A stretch of DNA of 26,892 nt from JBKQHQ01 sp052148715. Lineage in GTDB: Bacteria; Pseudomonadota; Alphaproteobacteria; Rhizobiales; Xanthobacteraceae. The translations under genes and the position numbers were made by a program. Where the stretch lies: contig JBKQHQ010000222.1 of the NCBI GenBank assembly GCA_052148715.1, positions 1 through 26,892 on the forward strand, written 5' to 3'. The notes under the pieces were generated by a model. It did not search any database. It saw only the letters and a list, made by a program, of their open reading frames with translations, and was not told where the DNA came from. Position 1 is the stretch's first letter. Each line of letters opens with the position of its first letter. Of the stretch, positions 14,526 through 23,483 are shown in pieces.

Positions 14526-16543
14526 ACCCCGGCGCCGGCTCGCGTTTGCGGCTGCGGATTGGCACGGCCGGCCTCCGCGAGGATGCGCGCGAGCCTGAGC
14601 AACCGATCATCGGTGGCCCAATCTTCCAGCGAGACCGGCAGACGCTGGCGCCAATTCGCGTGCTCGGTGGTCGTTCCCGGCACGTTGGGTTGGTCCTTGA
14701 TCTCCAGGACGTCCTCCAAGGACACGACCAGGAGACGGCTCGGCGTCAGGGCGAGGTAGCGTGTGACAGCGGCGACGTCGACTTGGCCGTCGTGCAACAA
14801 TCCGCGCCGCCCCAGCGCGTCGCGCATGGCCTCGACCGCCCGCGCGCGCTCCTCGTCGGTCTCGCCTGGATCGATGCCGAGACCGCGCTTCACGGCCAGA
14901 TCGTAGCTTGCCAACCAGCCGGTCAAGGTCGGCAGATCGTGGGTGCTGAAGGTGACCAGGGCGTTCGCCGGATAGCGTTCCGGGGGGTGGAAGCTTCCGT
15001 CCCATCCGCGCTCGAACATCATGACGCGATAGGACCACAAGCCCCAATCGGCCATCGTCTCGCGAAAACCTTCGGGCACGGTGCCGAGATCCTCGCCGAT
15101 CACGATCGATCGGTAGTGGACGCTCTCCTGCGCGATCACCGCCAGCAATGGCTCGAACGGGAAATGCAGATAGGCTCCCATGCTCGGGTGCATGCCGTGC
15201 GGAATGACAAACAACCGCTTGAGGCCGAGCACATGGTCGAGCCGGATGGCTCCGGCGTGCCGCATGGCGGCGGCGAGCATCCGGCGGAACGGAGCGAATT
15301 CCAGCGCCACGAGCTCGGCCGGATTGAACCCGGCGAGGCCCCAATTCTGTCCGGCCGTGTTCAGCAGGTCAGGTGGCGCGCCGACCGACAGGTGGGTCAG
15401 GACTGCGGTCTGCTCACTCCAAGCATCGGCGCCGCAGGAGTCGACCCCTACCGCGACATCGAGGTAAAGGCCGATCGGCAGACCGAGGCGGTGCGCCGCA
15501 TCCCGGCAGGCGCCGAGCTGGCGATCCGCAATCCATTGCACGAACTCGTAGAATTCGAACTCGCTCGATTGCGCTCCGCGTAGCTCGTTCAGCGCGGCGT
15601 CGCTTGGGCAGCGCCATTCCGGCGGCCAGTCCCACCACGGGCCGCCATAGCGGCGGCGGAGAACCTCGAAGCCCGCGAATTGCGCCAAGGCTTGTCCCTG
15701 CTCGGCGCAGAAGGCGAAGAAGTCCTGCCGCCGTGTCGGGCTCGCGTGCGCACGGAATGCGTCATAGGCAAGCCGCAAGCCCTTGAGCTTGGCTGCGGCG
15801 ACCCCAGCATAGTCCACTTGTCCGGCGGCACGCAGCCGCTGCACGTCTCCATCCAAGCCGGCATCGCGCAGGCCGGGAAATTCAGGAATCACGGCAACGT
15901 CGATGTAGAGCGGATTGAGGAACAGCCGGCTGTTCGCCGCATAGGGGCTGGCAAGCTCGGGGCGGTCATCGAATAGGGCGTGCAAGGGATTGAGGCCGAT
16001 GCCGGCGGCACCGAGCTTGGCGGCAAGCTCGACGAGATGCCTGAGGTCGGTGAAATCGCCGATGCCCCAATTGCGGTGCGAGCGCACGCTGTAGAGTTGC
16101 ACGGCGAGTGCCCATAGCCTTCCGCCGCCATCGCCCTGGTAGGCGTGCTCGGGGGCGACCAGCAACGTCGCCTCGTCGTTCGTTTCTCCCTGGTTCGAAA
16201 CGATGTTGAACCGGAGGCGATACATGCCGACCGCGAGGTCATCCGGCAATCGAAACGCCGCGACTTCGAACTGACCGCTGGTGACAGGTTTGCCTGCCGC
16301 GAGGACCGTCCAGCGCACGATCGAGCCCTGCGGAAGATCAGGCAGATCGAGCTTTGAGGGTCGCCCCTTCCGCAGCACGATCGTTGGAGGGAGCAACCGC
16401 CGTTGCGGCGGCGTCGCATGAGCCGCAACGGCCTCGACGATCCTAGCGAGTGCTTCGGGCTCAAGAATTCGCCGATGCCCGCGGGCGTCATAATAATCCG
16501 ACTCGATGCCCCAAAGGGCAGCCACCTCGGACAGGCGATCCAT
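14522..16543 (-). CDS. malQ: 4-alpha-glucanotransferase (GH77 amylomaltase)
   Basis: This 673-residue enzyme moves maltooligosaccharide segments between alpha-1,4-glucans in the cytosol. It has an N-terminal extension (1-130) of the kind seen in proteobacterial MalQ, then the GH77 barrel with L-Y-S-V-R-S-H-R-N-W-G-I-G-D-F and L-N-P-L-H-A-L-F. The catalytic triad is present: nucleophile D436 in I-R-L-D-H, acid/base E484 in I-G-E-D-L-G and stabiliser D536 in S-T-H-D-L-P-T. The 250s loop region is present and the chain has full length. It starts 5 bp after the otsA stop on the same strand, so the two form one transcription unit. In this locus it would reshape short glucans released by GlgX or produced by the GlgE route. 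Confidence 0.96.
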   Translation of the reverse strand: MDRLSEVAALWGIESDYYDARGHRRILEPEALARIVEAVAAHATPPQRRLLPPTIVLRKGRPSKLDLPDLPQGSIVRWTVLAAGKPVTSGQFEVAAFRLPDDLAVGMYRLRFNIVSNQGETNDEATLLVAPEHAYQGDGGGRLWALAVQLYSVRSHRNWGIGDFTDLRHLVELAAKLGAAGIGLNPLHALFDDRPELASPYAANSRLFLNPLYIDVAVIPEFPGLRDAGLDGDVQRLRAAGQVDYAGVAAAKLKGLRLAYDAFRAHASPTRRQDFFAFCAEQGQALAQFAGFEVLRRRYGGPWWDWPPEWRCPSDAALNELRGAQSSEFEFYEFVQWIADRQLGACRDAAHRLGLPIGLYLDVAVGVDSCGADAWSEQTAVLTHLSVGAPPDLLNTAGQNWGLAGFNPAELVALEFAPFRRMLAAAMRHAGAIRLDHVLGLKRLFVIPHGMHPSMGAYLHFPFEPLLAVIAQESVHYRSIVIGEDLGTVPEGFRETMADWGLWSYRVMMFERGWDGSFHPPERYPANALVTFSTHDLPTLTGWLASYDLAVKRGLGIDPGETDEERARAVEAMRDALGRRGLLHDGQVDVAAVTRYLALTPSRLLVVSLEDVLEIKDQPNVPGTTTEHANWRQRLPVSLEDWATDDRLLRLARILAEAGRANPQPQTRAGAGV

Positions 16544-16548
16544 TGAGT

Positions 16549-17982
16549 TTAGCGGCTCTGCAGCGTGGCCCGTTCAGCGCTCACAAACGGCGCGTCCTGC
16601 TCCGGCACATCCGGAGATGTTGCCGCAAGCGCCGCCATAAAATCAGCATACCAGGAATTGATGTCGGAGTCTTCGATGGTGGTCATCATGCTTTGCCAGC
16701 GTTCGCGTCGCTCCTCCGCCGCCATGCTGAGCCCCTTGACGATCGTCGCTGCCATCTGGTCGACATCATGCGGATTGACGAGCAGCGCCGCATCGAGTTG
16801 CGCGGCCGCGCCGGCGAATTCAGAGAGCACCAGCACGCCCGGGTCGAGCGGGTTCTGCGCCGCGACATATTCCTTGGCCACCAAATTCATGCCGTCGAAA
16901 AACGGCGTCACCAATCCGACCCGCGCGGTTCGGTAGAGACCCGCCAGCGTGGATTGGGCGAAGCCCCGCGTCACGTAGCGGATCGGCACCCAATCGATGT
17001 CCCCGTGGCGGCCATTGATCTCACCGACGAGAGCCGCCAAGTCGGTTTGCAGCCGGCTATAGGCGTCGATCTGACCACGGGAAGGGACGGCGACCTGCAA
17101 GAGCGACAGATCCCCCCTGAGCCGTGGGTGCAATGTAAACAGCCGGTCGATCGCTCGGAAGCGGTTGTCGAGCCCCTTGGAATAATCGATGCGGTCAACC
17201 CCAATGGCAAGCTTGCCGCCCTGGAGGCTCGCCCGCAGCCGCGACACCTCCGGCCGGGTGGCGGCCTTGGTCGCCTGCTCGGCAAATGCGCGCGGGTCGA
17301 TGCCGATCGGAAAGGCGGCAAGCCTCGTCCCCGTCGTGACGACCCGGGCTCCCTCGACCACCGCCAGCTGCAGCTCGTGCTCGACATAATCGACGAAATT
17401 CGCTTGATCGCGTGCCGTCTGAAATCCGAGCAAGTCGTAATGAAGCATCGCCTCCGCGAGTTCACGATGGTGCGGCAGCTTGCCGAACGCAGAGCGATGC
17501 GGGAAGGGAGTATGCAGGAAGAAGCCGGTCGGCCGGTCGACTTCCAGCTCGCGGAGTTCCTGCGCCAAGGCGAGGAAATGATAGTCGTGGATCCAAATCA
17601 ACGAATTAGGCTTGAGGTATGGCCGCAAGGCCCGGGCCATGAATGCGTTGATCTGGCGATAGGACGCATAGTCATCATCGTCGGTCCGGATCAGGTCCGG
17701 CCGTGAATGCAACACCGGCCATAGTGCCGAATTGGCAAATCCTTCGTAGAAGCGCTGGTAGTGCGCCCCAGGCAAGTCAAGCCGCGCGAGCGTACCGCTT
17801 CCCAGCGCCTCAAGGGCTGCGAGCGGCTCCTTTCGGCTTGCGTCCGACAGCCGGCCGCTGGTTCCCACCCAAATGGCACCCGAGGCCTTGACGGCCTGGA
17901 TCAGGGCCGAGGTCAAGCCGCCCTCGATGGGCCCGCCCGGCTTGGGATCGGCGACCCGGTTCGATACTAGAATAACGCTCAC
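16549..17982 (-). CDS. otsA: Trehalose-6-phosphate synthase
   Basis: This 477-residue GT20 enzyme joins UDP-glucose and glucose-6-phosphate to trehalose-6-phosphate in the cytosol. It opens S-V-I-L-V-S-N-R-V-A, then G-G-L-T-S-A-L. Key regions are I-H-D-Y-H-F-L (D133), F-F-L-H-T-P-F-P, G-V-D-R-I-D-Y-S-K-G-L (R264 and K269 bind phosphate) and D-G-M-N-L-V-A-K-E-Y-V-A-A-Q (363-376). The reading frame runs 111 codons further upstream, but the GTG at 17982 gives a normal N-terminus and has TTGGAGG six bases before it. An EcfG-type stress promoter lies about 27-51 bp upstream. No otsB phosphatase is present in the window, so dephosphorylation must occur elsewhere. It is followed by malQ. Confidence 0.95.
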   Translation of the reverse strand: MSVILVSNRVADPKPGGPIEGGLTSALIQAVKASGAIWVGTSGRLSDASRKEPLAALEALGSGTLARLDLPGAHYQRFYEGFANSALWPVLHSRPDLIRTDDDDYASYRQINAFMARALRPYLKPNSLIWIHDYHFLALAQELRELEVDRPTGFFLHTPFPHRSAFGKLPHHRELAEAMLHYDLLGFQTARDQANFVDYVEHELQLAVVEGARVVTTGTRLAAFPIGIDPRAFAEQATKAATRPEVSRLRASLQGGKLAIGVDRIDYSKGLDNRFRAIDRLFTLHPRLRGDLSLLQVAVPSRGQIDAYSRLQTDLAALVGEINGRHGDIDWVPIRYVTRGFAQSTLAGLYRTARVGLVTPFFDGMNLVAKEYVAAQNPLDPGVLVLSEFAGAAAQLDAALLVNPHDVDQMAATIVKGLSMAAEERRERWQSMMTTIEDSDINSWYADFMAALAATSPDVPEQDAPFVSAERATLQSR

Positions 17983-18008
17983 CACGGACCTCCAATGCCT
18001 TGATGAAC

Positions 18009-18033
18009 AACGGATTAGCGGAACGTCGGTTCC
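18009..18033 (-). promoter_or_regulatory. EcfG-type general stress promoter of otsA
   Basis: On the minus strand GGAAC (18033-18029) and CGTT (18012-18009) are separated by exactly 16 bp, the consensus GGAAC-N16/17-CGTT of alphaproteobacterial sigma-EcfG promoters. A start about 7-10 bp downstream, near 18000, leaves a leader of about 20 nt that holds the TTGGAGG and the GTG of otsA, so the geometry fits. Checked by eye, no other exact match lies in the intergenic regions of the window. Confidence 0.75.
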
Positions 18034-18034
18034 G
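18019..18034. promoter_or_regulatory. Inverted repeat overlapping the otsA promoter
   Basis: CGGAAC-gtcg-GTTCCG, 6-bp arms around 4 bp. It covers the -35 element of the EcfG-type promoter and could bind a regulator, or its symmetry may follow from the GGAAC element alone. Confidence 0.3.
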
Positions 18035-18092
18035 AATTCTCCGCCGCGAATTTCTCGTTTACTAAGGATAAAAATTCCGCATGGCAGGCGTC

Positions 18093-18111
18093 TTGCAGCA
18101 GTATCTTGCAA
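18093..18111. promoter_or_regulatory. TTGCA-N9-TGCAA inverted repeat
   Basis: TTGCAgcagtatctTGCAA lies between the divergent otsA and glgE operons and abuts another inverted repeat. It is the sort of half-site pair used by dimeric sugar regulators, but the arms are only 5 bp. Confidence 0.3.
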
Positions 18112-18130
18112 TTGGACCTGATCGGTCCAA
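18112..18130. promoter_or_regulatory. TTGGACC-N5-GGTCCAA inverted repeat, candidate operator
   Basis: Exact 7-bp arms around tgatc, about 95 bp upstream of the chosen glgE start and about 130 bp upstream of otsA. The position suggests a shared operator for the divergent operons. No clear sigma-70 promoter for glgE could be placed beside it. Confidence 0.4.
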
Positions 18131-18223
18131 GATCGTTCCGCGACTGGAACCCAACCTCGTTTTATTGCAGGTTTTGTGCCATGCACGAGCCGCCAACGCC
18201 GCCGCAGCGAATACGACGGCGGA

Positions 18224-20197
18224 ATGTCCCCGCCCTTAGGCAATCTGAGCGCCGTCACAGTGAACGTCTCACTACCCGCTGACTCTTCAGATCGCCGATT
18301 TTTCGTCGAGAGCATCTATCCCAGCGTTGACGCCGGACAATTCCCGGTCAAACGGATCGCCGGAGAGGCCTTCGATGTCTGGGCGGATATCTTTCGCGAC
18401 GGCCATGCGGTCATCGCCGCAGCCCTGCTTTGGCAACGCGAGGGCGAGACGAGCTGGCAAGCTAGCCCGATGCGCTACTTCGACAACGACCGCTGGGTCG
18501 GCAGCTTCACCCCTCCCCAGCCTGGCCGCTATCGCTACGCCATCGAGGCGTGGACGGACGCATTCGCGACCTGGCGTCGCGACTATCTCTTGAAGCGCGA
18601 AGCCGGCCTGGACGTGACCCTCGAGGGCCAGGAAGGTCGCGCGTTGCTCGAAGACGTAATGGATCAGCCGAATATCATCGTCGAGGCACGCCAAAAGTTC
18701 GATGTTGCCAACGATTCGCAAGCGCTGTTAGCGGAAGCCCTCTTGGCGGCGATGGCGGAGCATCAGCCGCGTCCGGATCTGACCCGCAGCGGGGTCTTTC
18801 CGCTTATCGCCGACCGGCCGCTGGCCCAGGCGGGCGCCTGGTACGAAATGGTGCCGCGGAGCCAAGGCCGGATTGCCGGAGCGCACGGGACGTTCGATGA
18901 TTGCATTGCCCGCGTGCCCGAGATCGCCGGACAAGGCTTCGATGTGCTGTATCTTACCCCGATTCATCCGATCGGCCGCACCAACCGGAAGGGGCGTAAC
19001 AACGCGCTGAAGGCAAGCCGGGGCGATCCGGGCAGTTTTTACGCGATCGGCTCGTCGGAAGGCGGGCATGACGCGATCCATCCGCAGCTTGGCACACTCG
19101 ACGACTTTCGCCGCCTCGTCGCCACCTGCCATAGACACGACATGGAGATTGCGCTCGATTTTGCGACCCAGTGCTCGCCCGATCATCCGTGGCTCACGCA
19201 GCACCCCCGCTGGTTCAAGCGCCGCTCGGACGGTTCGATCCGTTATGCCGAGAATCCGCCGAAGAGGTACGAGGACATCGTCAATCCCGATTTCGATTGC
19301 GCGGATCGGGGAGCCCTTTGGCGGGCGCTGCGCGACGTCGTGCTGTTCTGGGTCGATCAGGGGGTGCGGGTCTTTCGCGTCGACAATCCGCACACCAAGC
19401 CTTTGCGCTTCTGGGAGTGGTTGATCCGCGAAGTCCAGACCCGCGACCCTGGCGTGATCTTCCTATCCGAAGCATTTACCCGCCCAAAGGTCATGAAGGC
19501 TTTGGCGAAGCTCGGCTTTAGCCAATCCTACAGCTACTTCACCTGGCGCTCGACCAAGGAAGAATTGCAGGCCTATTTGAGCGAGCTCACGGGCTATCCG
19601 GAGCGCGAGTATTTTCGCCCCAATTTTTTCGTCAACACGCCGGATATCAATCCCTTCCATCTGCAGGGCGGCGAGCCTTGGATCTTCAAGGCACGCGTCG
19701 CGCTCGCTGCCACGCTGTCGTCCAACTACGGCATCTACAACGGCTTTGAGCTGCTCGAGCACGAGCCCATTCCGGGCAAGGAGGAATACCTGAATTCGGA
19801 GAAATATGAGCTGACGGTGCGCGACTGGAACAAGCCCGGCAACATCAAGGATTATATTGGCCGGCTGAACCAAATTCGGCGCAATAATCCCGCCCTGCTG
19901 CAGACTGCCGATCTACGCTTCGTCGCCGTCGATGACGCCGAGGTCATAGGCTTTGTCAAGGAATCGACCACGCACGACAATGCGGTCGCCGTGGCCGTTG
20001 CGCTCACGGCGCACGGGCCGAGGCAATTCTGGTTTCACTTCGGCGACCTCGAGATTGGTCCGCCGGGCGCCCGCCGGCGCGTAACATCGATTGAGAACCT
20101 CGTGACCGGGGAGCGGCACGCGATCGAATGGGGCGGCGTCCGGCTGCGCGTTGATCAAACGCGCGATCCGGCGCTGTATTTCCGCTGCCATGCTTGA
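18224..20197 (+). CDS. glgE: Alpha-1,4-glucan:maltose-1-phosphate maltosyltransferase
   Basis: This 657-residue GH13_3 enzyme extends alpha-1,4-glucans with maltosyl units from maltose-1-phosphate. The GlgE-specific N-terminus F-F-V-E-S-I-Y-P-S-V-D-A-G-Q-F-P-V-K-R precedes the immunoglobulin-like N domain. The barrel carries the nucleophile D387 (F-R-V-D-N-P-H-T-K-P), acid/base E416 (L-S-E-A-F-T-R-P) and D474 (N-T-P-D-I-N-P). The phosphate-site region G-R-T-N-R-K-G-R-N-N is also typical. A GTG at 18176 also opens the frame; I prefer the ATG at 18224, which still gives 26 residues before the conserved start, but this is uncertain. Its last 8 bp overlap the start of the treS-mak gene, implying translational coupling. 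Confidence 0.96.
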   Translation: MSPPLGNLSAVTVNVSLPADSSDRRFFVESIYPSVDAGQFPVKRIAGEAFDVWADIFRDGHAVIAAALLWQREGETSWQASPMRYFDNDRWVGSFTPPQPGRYRYAIEAWTDAFATWRRDYLLKREAGLDVTLEGQEGRALLEDVMDQPNIIVEARQKFDVANDSQALLAEALLAAMAEHQPRPDLTRSGVFPLIADRPLAQAGAWYEMVPRSQGRIAGAHGTFDDCIARVPEIAGQGFDVLYLTPIHPIGRTNRKGRNNALKASRGDPGSFYAIGSSEGGHDAIHPQLGTLDDFRRLVATCHRHDMEIALDFATQCSPDHPWLTQHPRWFKRRSDGSIRYAENPPKRYEDIVNPDFDCADRGALWRALRDVVLFWVDQGVRVFRVDNPHTKPLRFWEWLIREVQTRDPGVIFLSEAFTRPKVMKALAKLGFSQSYSYFTWRSTKEELQAYLSELTGYPEREYFRPNFFVNTPDINPFHLQGGEPWIFKARVALAATLSSNYGIYNGFELLEHEPIPGKEEYLNSEKYELTVRDWNKPGNIKDYIGRLNQIRRNNPALLQTADLRFVAVDDAEVIGFVKESTTHDNAVAVAVALTAHGPRQFWFHFGDLEIGPPGARRRVTSIENLVTGERHAIEWGGVRLRVDQTRDPALYFRCHA

Positions 20198-23100
20198 AAC
20201 AAGTCCCGCTTCGTCGCCGCAGGTCGCCGCCGATAGTCACCCGGTCGACGAGCTTTGGTACAAGGACGCGATCATCTACCAGCTGCATGTGAAGGCCTTT
20301 GCCGATCACAACAGCGACGGCATCGGTGACTTCACTGGCTTGACCGAACGGCTCGATTATCTGCAGGATCTCGGCGTCACGGCGCTATGGCTGCTGCCGT
20401 TCTATCCCAGTCCGGGCCGCGACGACGGCTACGACATCGCTGATTACCGGCGAATCAATCCCGATTTCGGCACGATGAAGGACTTCCGCCGCTTCATGAC
20501 GGAAGCGCATCGCCGCGGTCTGAGGGTGATCACCGAACTGGTGGTCAACCACACGTCCGACGAGCACCCCTGGTTCAAGCGCGCAAGGCGCAGTCGTCCG
20601 GGATCCGATGCCCGCAACTGGTACGTTTGGAGTGATACGGACCAGCGCTACTTGGACACCCGCATCATCTTCAACGATACCGAAAAGTCGAACTGGGCTT
20701 GGGACGCGGAAGCCGGCGCCTATTACTGGCATCGCTTCTTCTCACATCAGCCCGATCTCAATTTCGATAATCCGCGCGTGCTGTGGGCCATTATCCAGGT
20801 CATGCGGCGGTGGTTGGACATGGGCGTGGACGGCTTCCGGCTCGATGCCATTCCCTATCTTTGCGAGCGCGAAGGCACTAATAACGAGAACCTCCCGGAG
20901 ACGCACGCCGTCATCAAGCGCATCCGCGCCGAGCTCGACTCCTATGCGCGCGGACGCCTGCTGCTGGCCGAGGCCAATCAATGGCCTGAAGACGTCAGCG
21001 CCTATTTCGGCGAGGGCGACGAATGCCACATGGCCTACCACTTCCCGCTGATGCCGCGCATCTATATGGCCATTGCCCGCGAAGACCGCTTTCCCATCAC
21101 CGATATCTTGCGACAGACGCCCGACATTCCGGCGAATTGCCAGTGGGCGCTGTTCTTGCGTAACCATGACGAACTCACCCTCGAAATGGTGACCGATGCC
21201 GAGCGCGATTACCTGTGGTCGACCTACGCGGCCGATCCTCGGGCCCGCATTAATCTCGGCATCCGCCGGCGGCTTGCACCTTTGATGGACAACGACCGCC
21301 GAAAAATTGAGCTGATGAACTCGCTGCTGATGTCGTTCCCCGGCACGCCGATCATCTATTACGGCGACGAAATCGGCATGGGCGACAACATCTATCTCGG
21401 CGACCGCAACGGGGTGCGCACCCCCATGCAGTGGACGCCGGACCGAAACGGCGGGTTCTCGCGTTGCGATCCGGCCAAGCTCTATTTGCCGATGATCATG
21501 GACCCCGTCTACGGCTATCAGGCCGTGAACGTCGAGGCTCAGTCGCGCAGCCTTTCGTCGCTGCTGAACTGGATGAAGCGGCTGATCGCCGTGCGCAAAT
21601 CGAGCCAAGTGCTCGGCCGCGGCAGCCTCACCTTCCTGCGGCCCTCGAATCGATCCGTGCTGGTCTATGTGCGCCAATACGAGGGCGAGGTCATCCTTTG
21701 CGTCGCCAATCTCTCGCGTTCCGCGCAGGCTGCGCAAATCGATCTGTCCGAGTGGCGCGGCCGGGTGCCGCTCGAGCTGCTGGGACGCACCCAGTTTCCA
21801 GCGATCGGCGAGACGCCCTACCTGGTCACGCTCGCGCCTTACGGCTTCTTCTGGTTCTATCTGCGCGAGCGGGTCGAGCCGAGCAGCGAAACCACCATTG
21901 CGCCGGAGGTCGTGACGCTGGTCATGGGCGACGGCTGGGCGTCGCTGGTTGAAGGACGCTCACGCCGAACCCTGGAACGCGATGTGCTGCCGAACTTCCT
22001 ACCCGCGCGCCGCTGGTTCGCCGACAAGGATTCGGACCTGCAGACGGCATCGCTGCAAACTGCGATCCGATTGTCGTCGGGCGATCCCGGCTTCATGCTG
22101 ACACTGATAGAGGCAACCACGCGCCGCGGGACGAGCCGTTATGTCCTGCCGCTCACCGTCAAGTGGGGCCGCTTCGACGGCATCGGCGCCAACCTTGCGC
22201 ATGTGGTGGCGGGCGTACGGCGGGGCCCGCGCGAAGGCACCATGCTCGACGCCTGCGCGGATCGGGATTTTGTAGCGCTGTTACTGCGCAACATCCACGA
22301 CGCCGAGACGATCGAGGCCGGGCACTGCCGGGTTGCGTTCCGTCCGACGCAAGTGTTCAAAGCGATGCCGGCGCCGCAAATCGAAGGGGCGCACGCCCTC
22401 GAACGCGAGCAGTCGAACACCACGGTCATTGCCGATTCCGCGTTCGTCGTGAAAATCTTGCGGCGCGTGACAGTGGGTGCGCATCCGGAAGCGGAAATGG
22501 GGCGGTTCCTCACCGACGTCGCGGGCTACCAGAACACCCCCCCCCTGCTGGGAACGATCGAGCTCATCGAGGGGCAGGATTCGAGCACGCTCGCCGTCAT
22601 CCATAAATTCGTCGGGAACCAAGGGGATGCCTGGTCGGTCAGCGACGCCTATCTCGACCGCTACATCGACGAGCAGCGCGTGCTCGCTGCGGGCGCGCCA
22701 GCCGAAGGTACCGAAGAGGCCGCTTATCTGCATCGAATGCGGCAGATCGGGCGCCGCACCGCCGAGCTCCACAATGCCCTCGCCAGCCGTCCGGACATCG
22801 CCGATTTTGCGCCCGAACCAATCAGCGCGGAGGACGTTTCATCCTGGACCAGCGCATTGCTGCTCCGGGCCGAAAGGACGCTCGACGGCCTCGCGGCACG
22901 ACTTGATCGTTTGAGCGGCACCGGCCGCGCCAACGCCGAGATCCTGCTCGAGCGGCGGGACGAGGCGCGGGTGAAGATTCGGACGTGTCTGCCAGATCGC
23001 GTCGACGCGGTACGAATCCGTCACCACGGCGACTTCCATCTCGGCCAAATGCTATTCGCAAAGGACGACGTGTATATCATCGATTTCGAAGGAGAGCCGC

Positions 23101-23483
23101 AGCGCGATCTTGCGGAGCGCCGCCGCAAGATGCCGGCTGCACGAGACGCGGCCGGCCTCATTCGTTCGCTGGACTACTCCGCCGCGGGTGCCTTCGACCG
23201 TGCCGTGCAGGCTTGGCCCGACGACCACAGTCGGATGCTGCAGGCGCTCGCGCATTGGCGTGAAAGCTCGGTCCAGGCGTTTCTGAGCTCTTATCAAGAA
23301 GCCCTGACCAATCCCGTCCTGTGGCCGTCCAATCCAGACGACTCCAACCGCCTGCTGAAATTCTTTTTGCTGGAAAAAGCATTCTACGAAATCGAGTACG
23401 AGCTCGCCAACCGGCCGACCTGGCTGCACATCCCCTTGGCCGGAGCCCGCCGCATCCTGTTCGCGCACGAGGGCGAAGGCTGA
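20190..23483 (+). CDS. treS: Trehalose synthase - maltokinase fusion
   Basis: This 1097-residue bifunctional cytosolic protein interconverts trehalose and maltose, then phosphorylates maltose to maltose-1-phosphate for GlgE. Residues 20-570 are the GH13_16 TreS: D-A-I-I-Y-Q-L-H-V-K-A-F at the start, nucleophile D219 (D-G-F-R-L-D-A), acid/base E261 (L-L-A-E-A-N-Q-W-P) and D327 (F-L-R-N-H-D-E-L), with Y-Y-G-D-E-I-G-M-G-D-N-I. Residues about 585-1097 are the maltokinase: L-P-A-R-R-W-F-A-D-K at 604-613, catalytic D948 in H-H-G-D-F-H-L-G-Q and metal-binding D965 in I-I-D-F-E-G-E-P. Both active sites look intact. Its ATG sits inside the end of glgE and its stop overlaps the glgB ATG by one base (TGATG). 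Confidence 0.97.
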   Translation: MLETSPASSPQVAADSHPVDELWYKDAIIYQLHVKAFADHNSDGIGDFTGLTERLDYLQDLGVTALWLLPFYPSPGRDDGYDIADYRRINPDFGTMKDFRRFMTEAHRRGLRVITELVVNHTSDEHPWFKRARRSRPGSDARNWYVWSDTDQRYLDTRIIFNDTEKSNWAWDAEAGAYYWHRFFSHQPDLNFDNPRVLWAIIQVMRRWLDMGVDGFRLDAIPYLCEREGTNNENLPETHAVIKRIRAELDSYARGRLLLAEANQWPEDVSAYFGEGDECHMAYHFPLMPRIYMAIAREDRFPITDILRQTPDIPANCQWALFLRNHDELTLEMVTDAERDYLWSTYAADPRARINLGIRRRLAPLMDNDRRKIELMNSLLMSFPGTPIIYYGDEIGMGDNIYLGDRNGVRTPMQWTPDRNGGFSRCDPAKLYLPMIMDPVYGYQAVNVEAQSRSLSSLLNWMKRLIAVRKSSQVLGRGSLTFLRPSNRSVLVYVRQYEGEVILCVANLSRSAQAAQIDLSEWRGRVPLELLGRTQFPAIGETPYLVTLAPYGFFWFYLRERVEPSSETTIAPEVVTLVMGDGWASLVEGRSRRTLERDVLPNFLPARRWFADKDSDLQTASLQTAIRLSSGDPGFMLTLIEATTRRGTSRYVLPLTVKWGRFDGIGANLAHVVAGVRRGPREGTMLDACADRDFVALLLRNIHDAETIEAGHCRVAFRPTQVFKAMPAPQIEGAHALEREQSNTTVIADSAFVVKILRRVTVGAHPEAEMGRFLTDVAGYQNTPPLLGTIELIEGQDSSTLAVIHKFVGNQGDAWSVSDAYLDRYIDEQRVLAAGAPAEGTEEAAYLHRMRQIGRRTAELHNALASRPDIADFAPEPISAEDVSSWTSALLLRAERTLDGLAARLDRLSGTGRANAEILLERRDEARVKIRTCLPDRVDAVRIRHHGDFHLGQMLFAKDDVYIIDFEGEPQRDLAERRRKMPAARDAAGLIRSLDYSAAGAFDRAVQAWPDDHSRMLQALAHWRESSVQAFLSSYQEALTNPVLWPSNPDDSNRLLKFFLLEKAFYEIEYELANRPTWLHIPLAGARRILFAHEGEG

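Noticed and set aside
17983..18315. Upstream extension of otsA by 111 codons
   Set aside because: The extension has no OtsA homology, crosses the EcfG promoter and inverted repeats, and ignores the strong ribosome binding site before the GTG at 17982.
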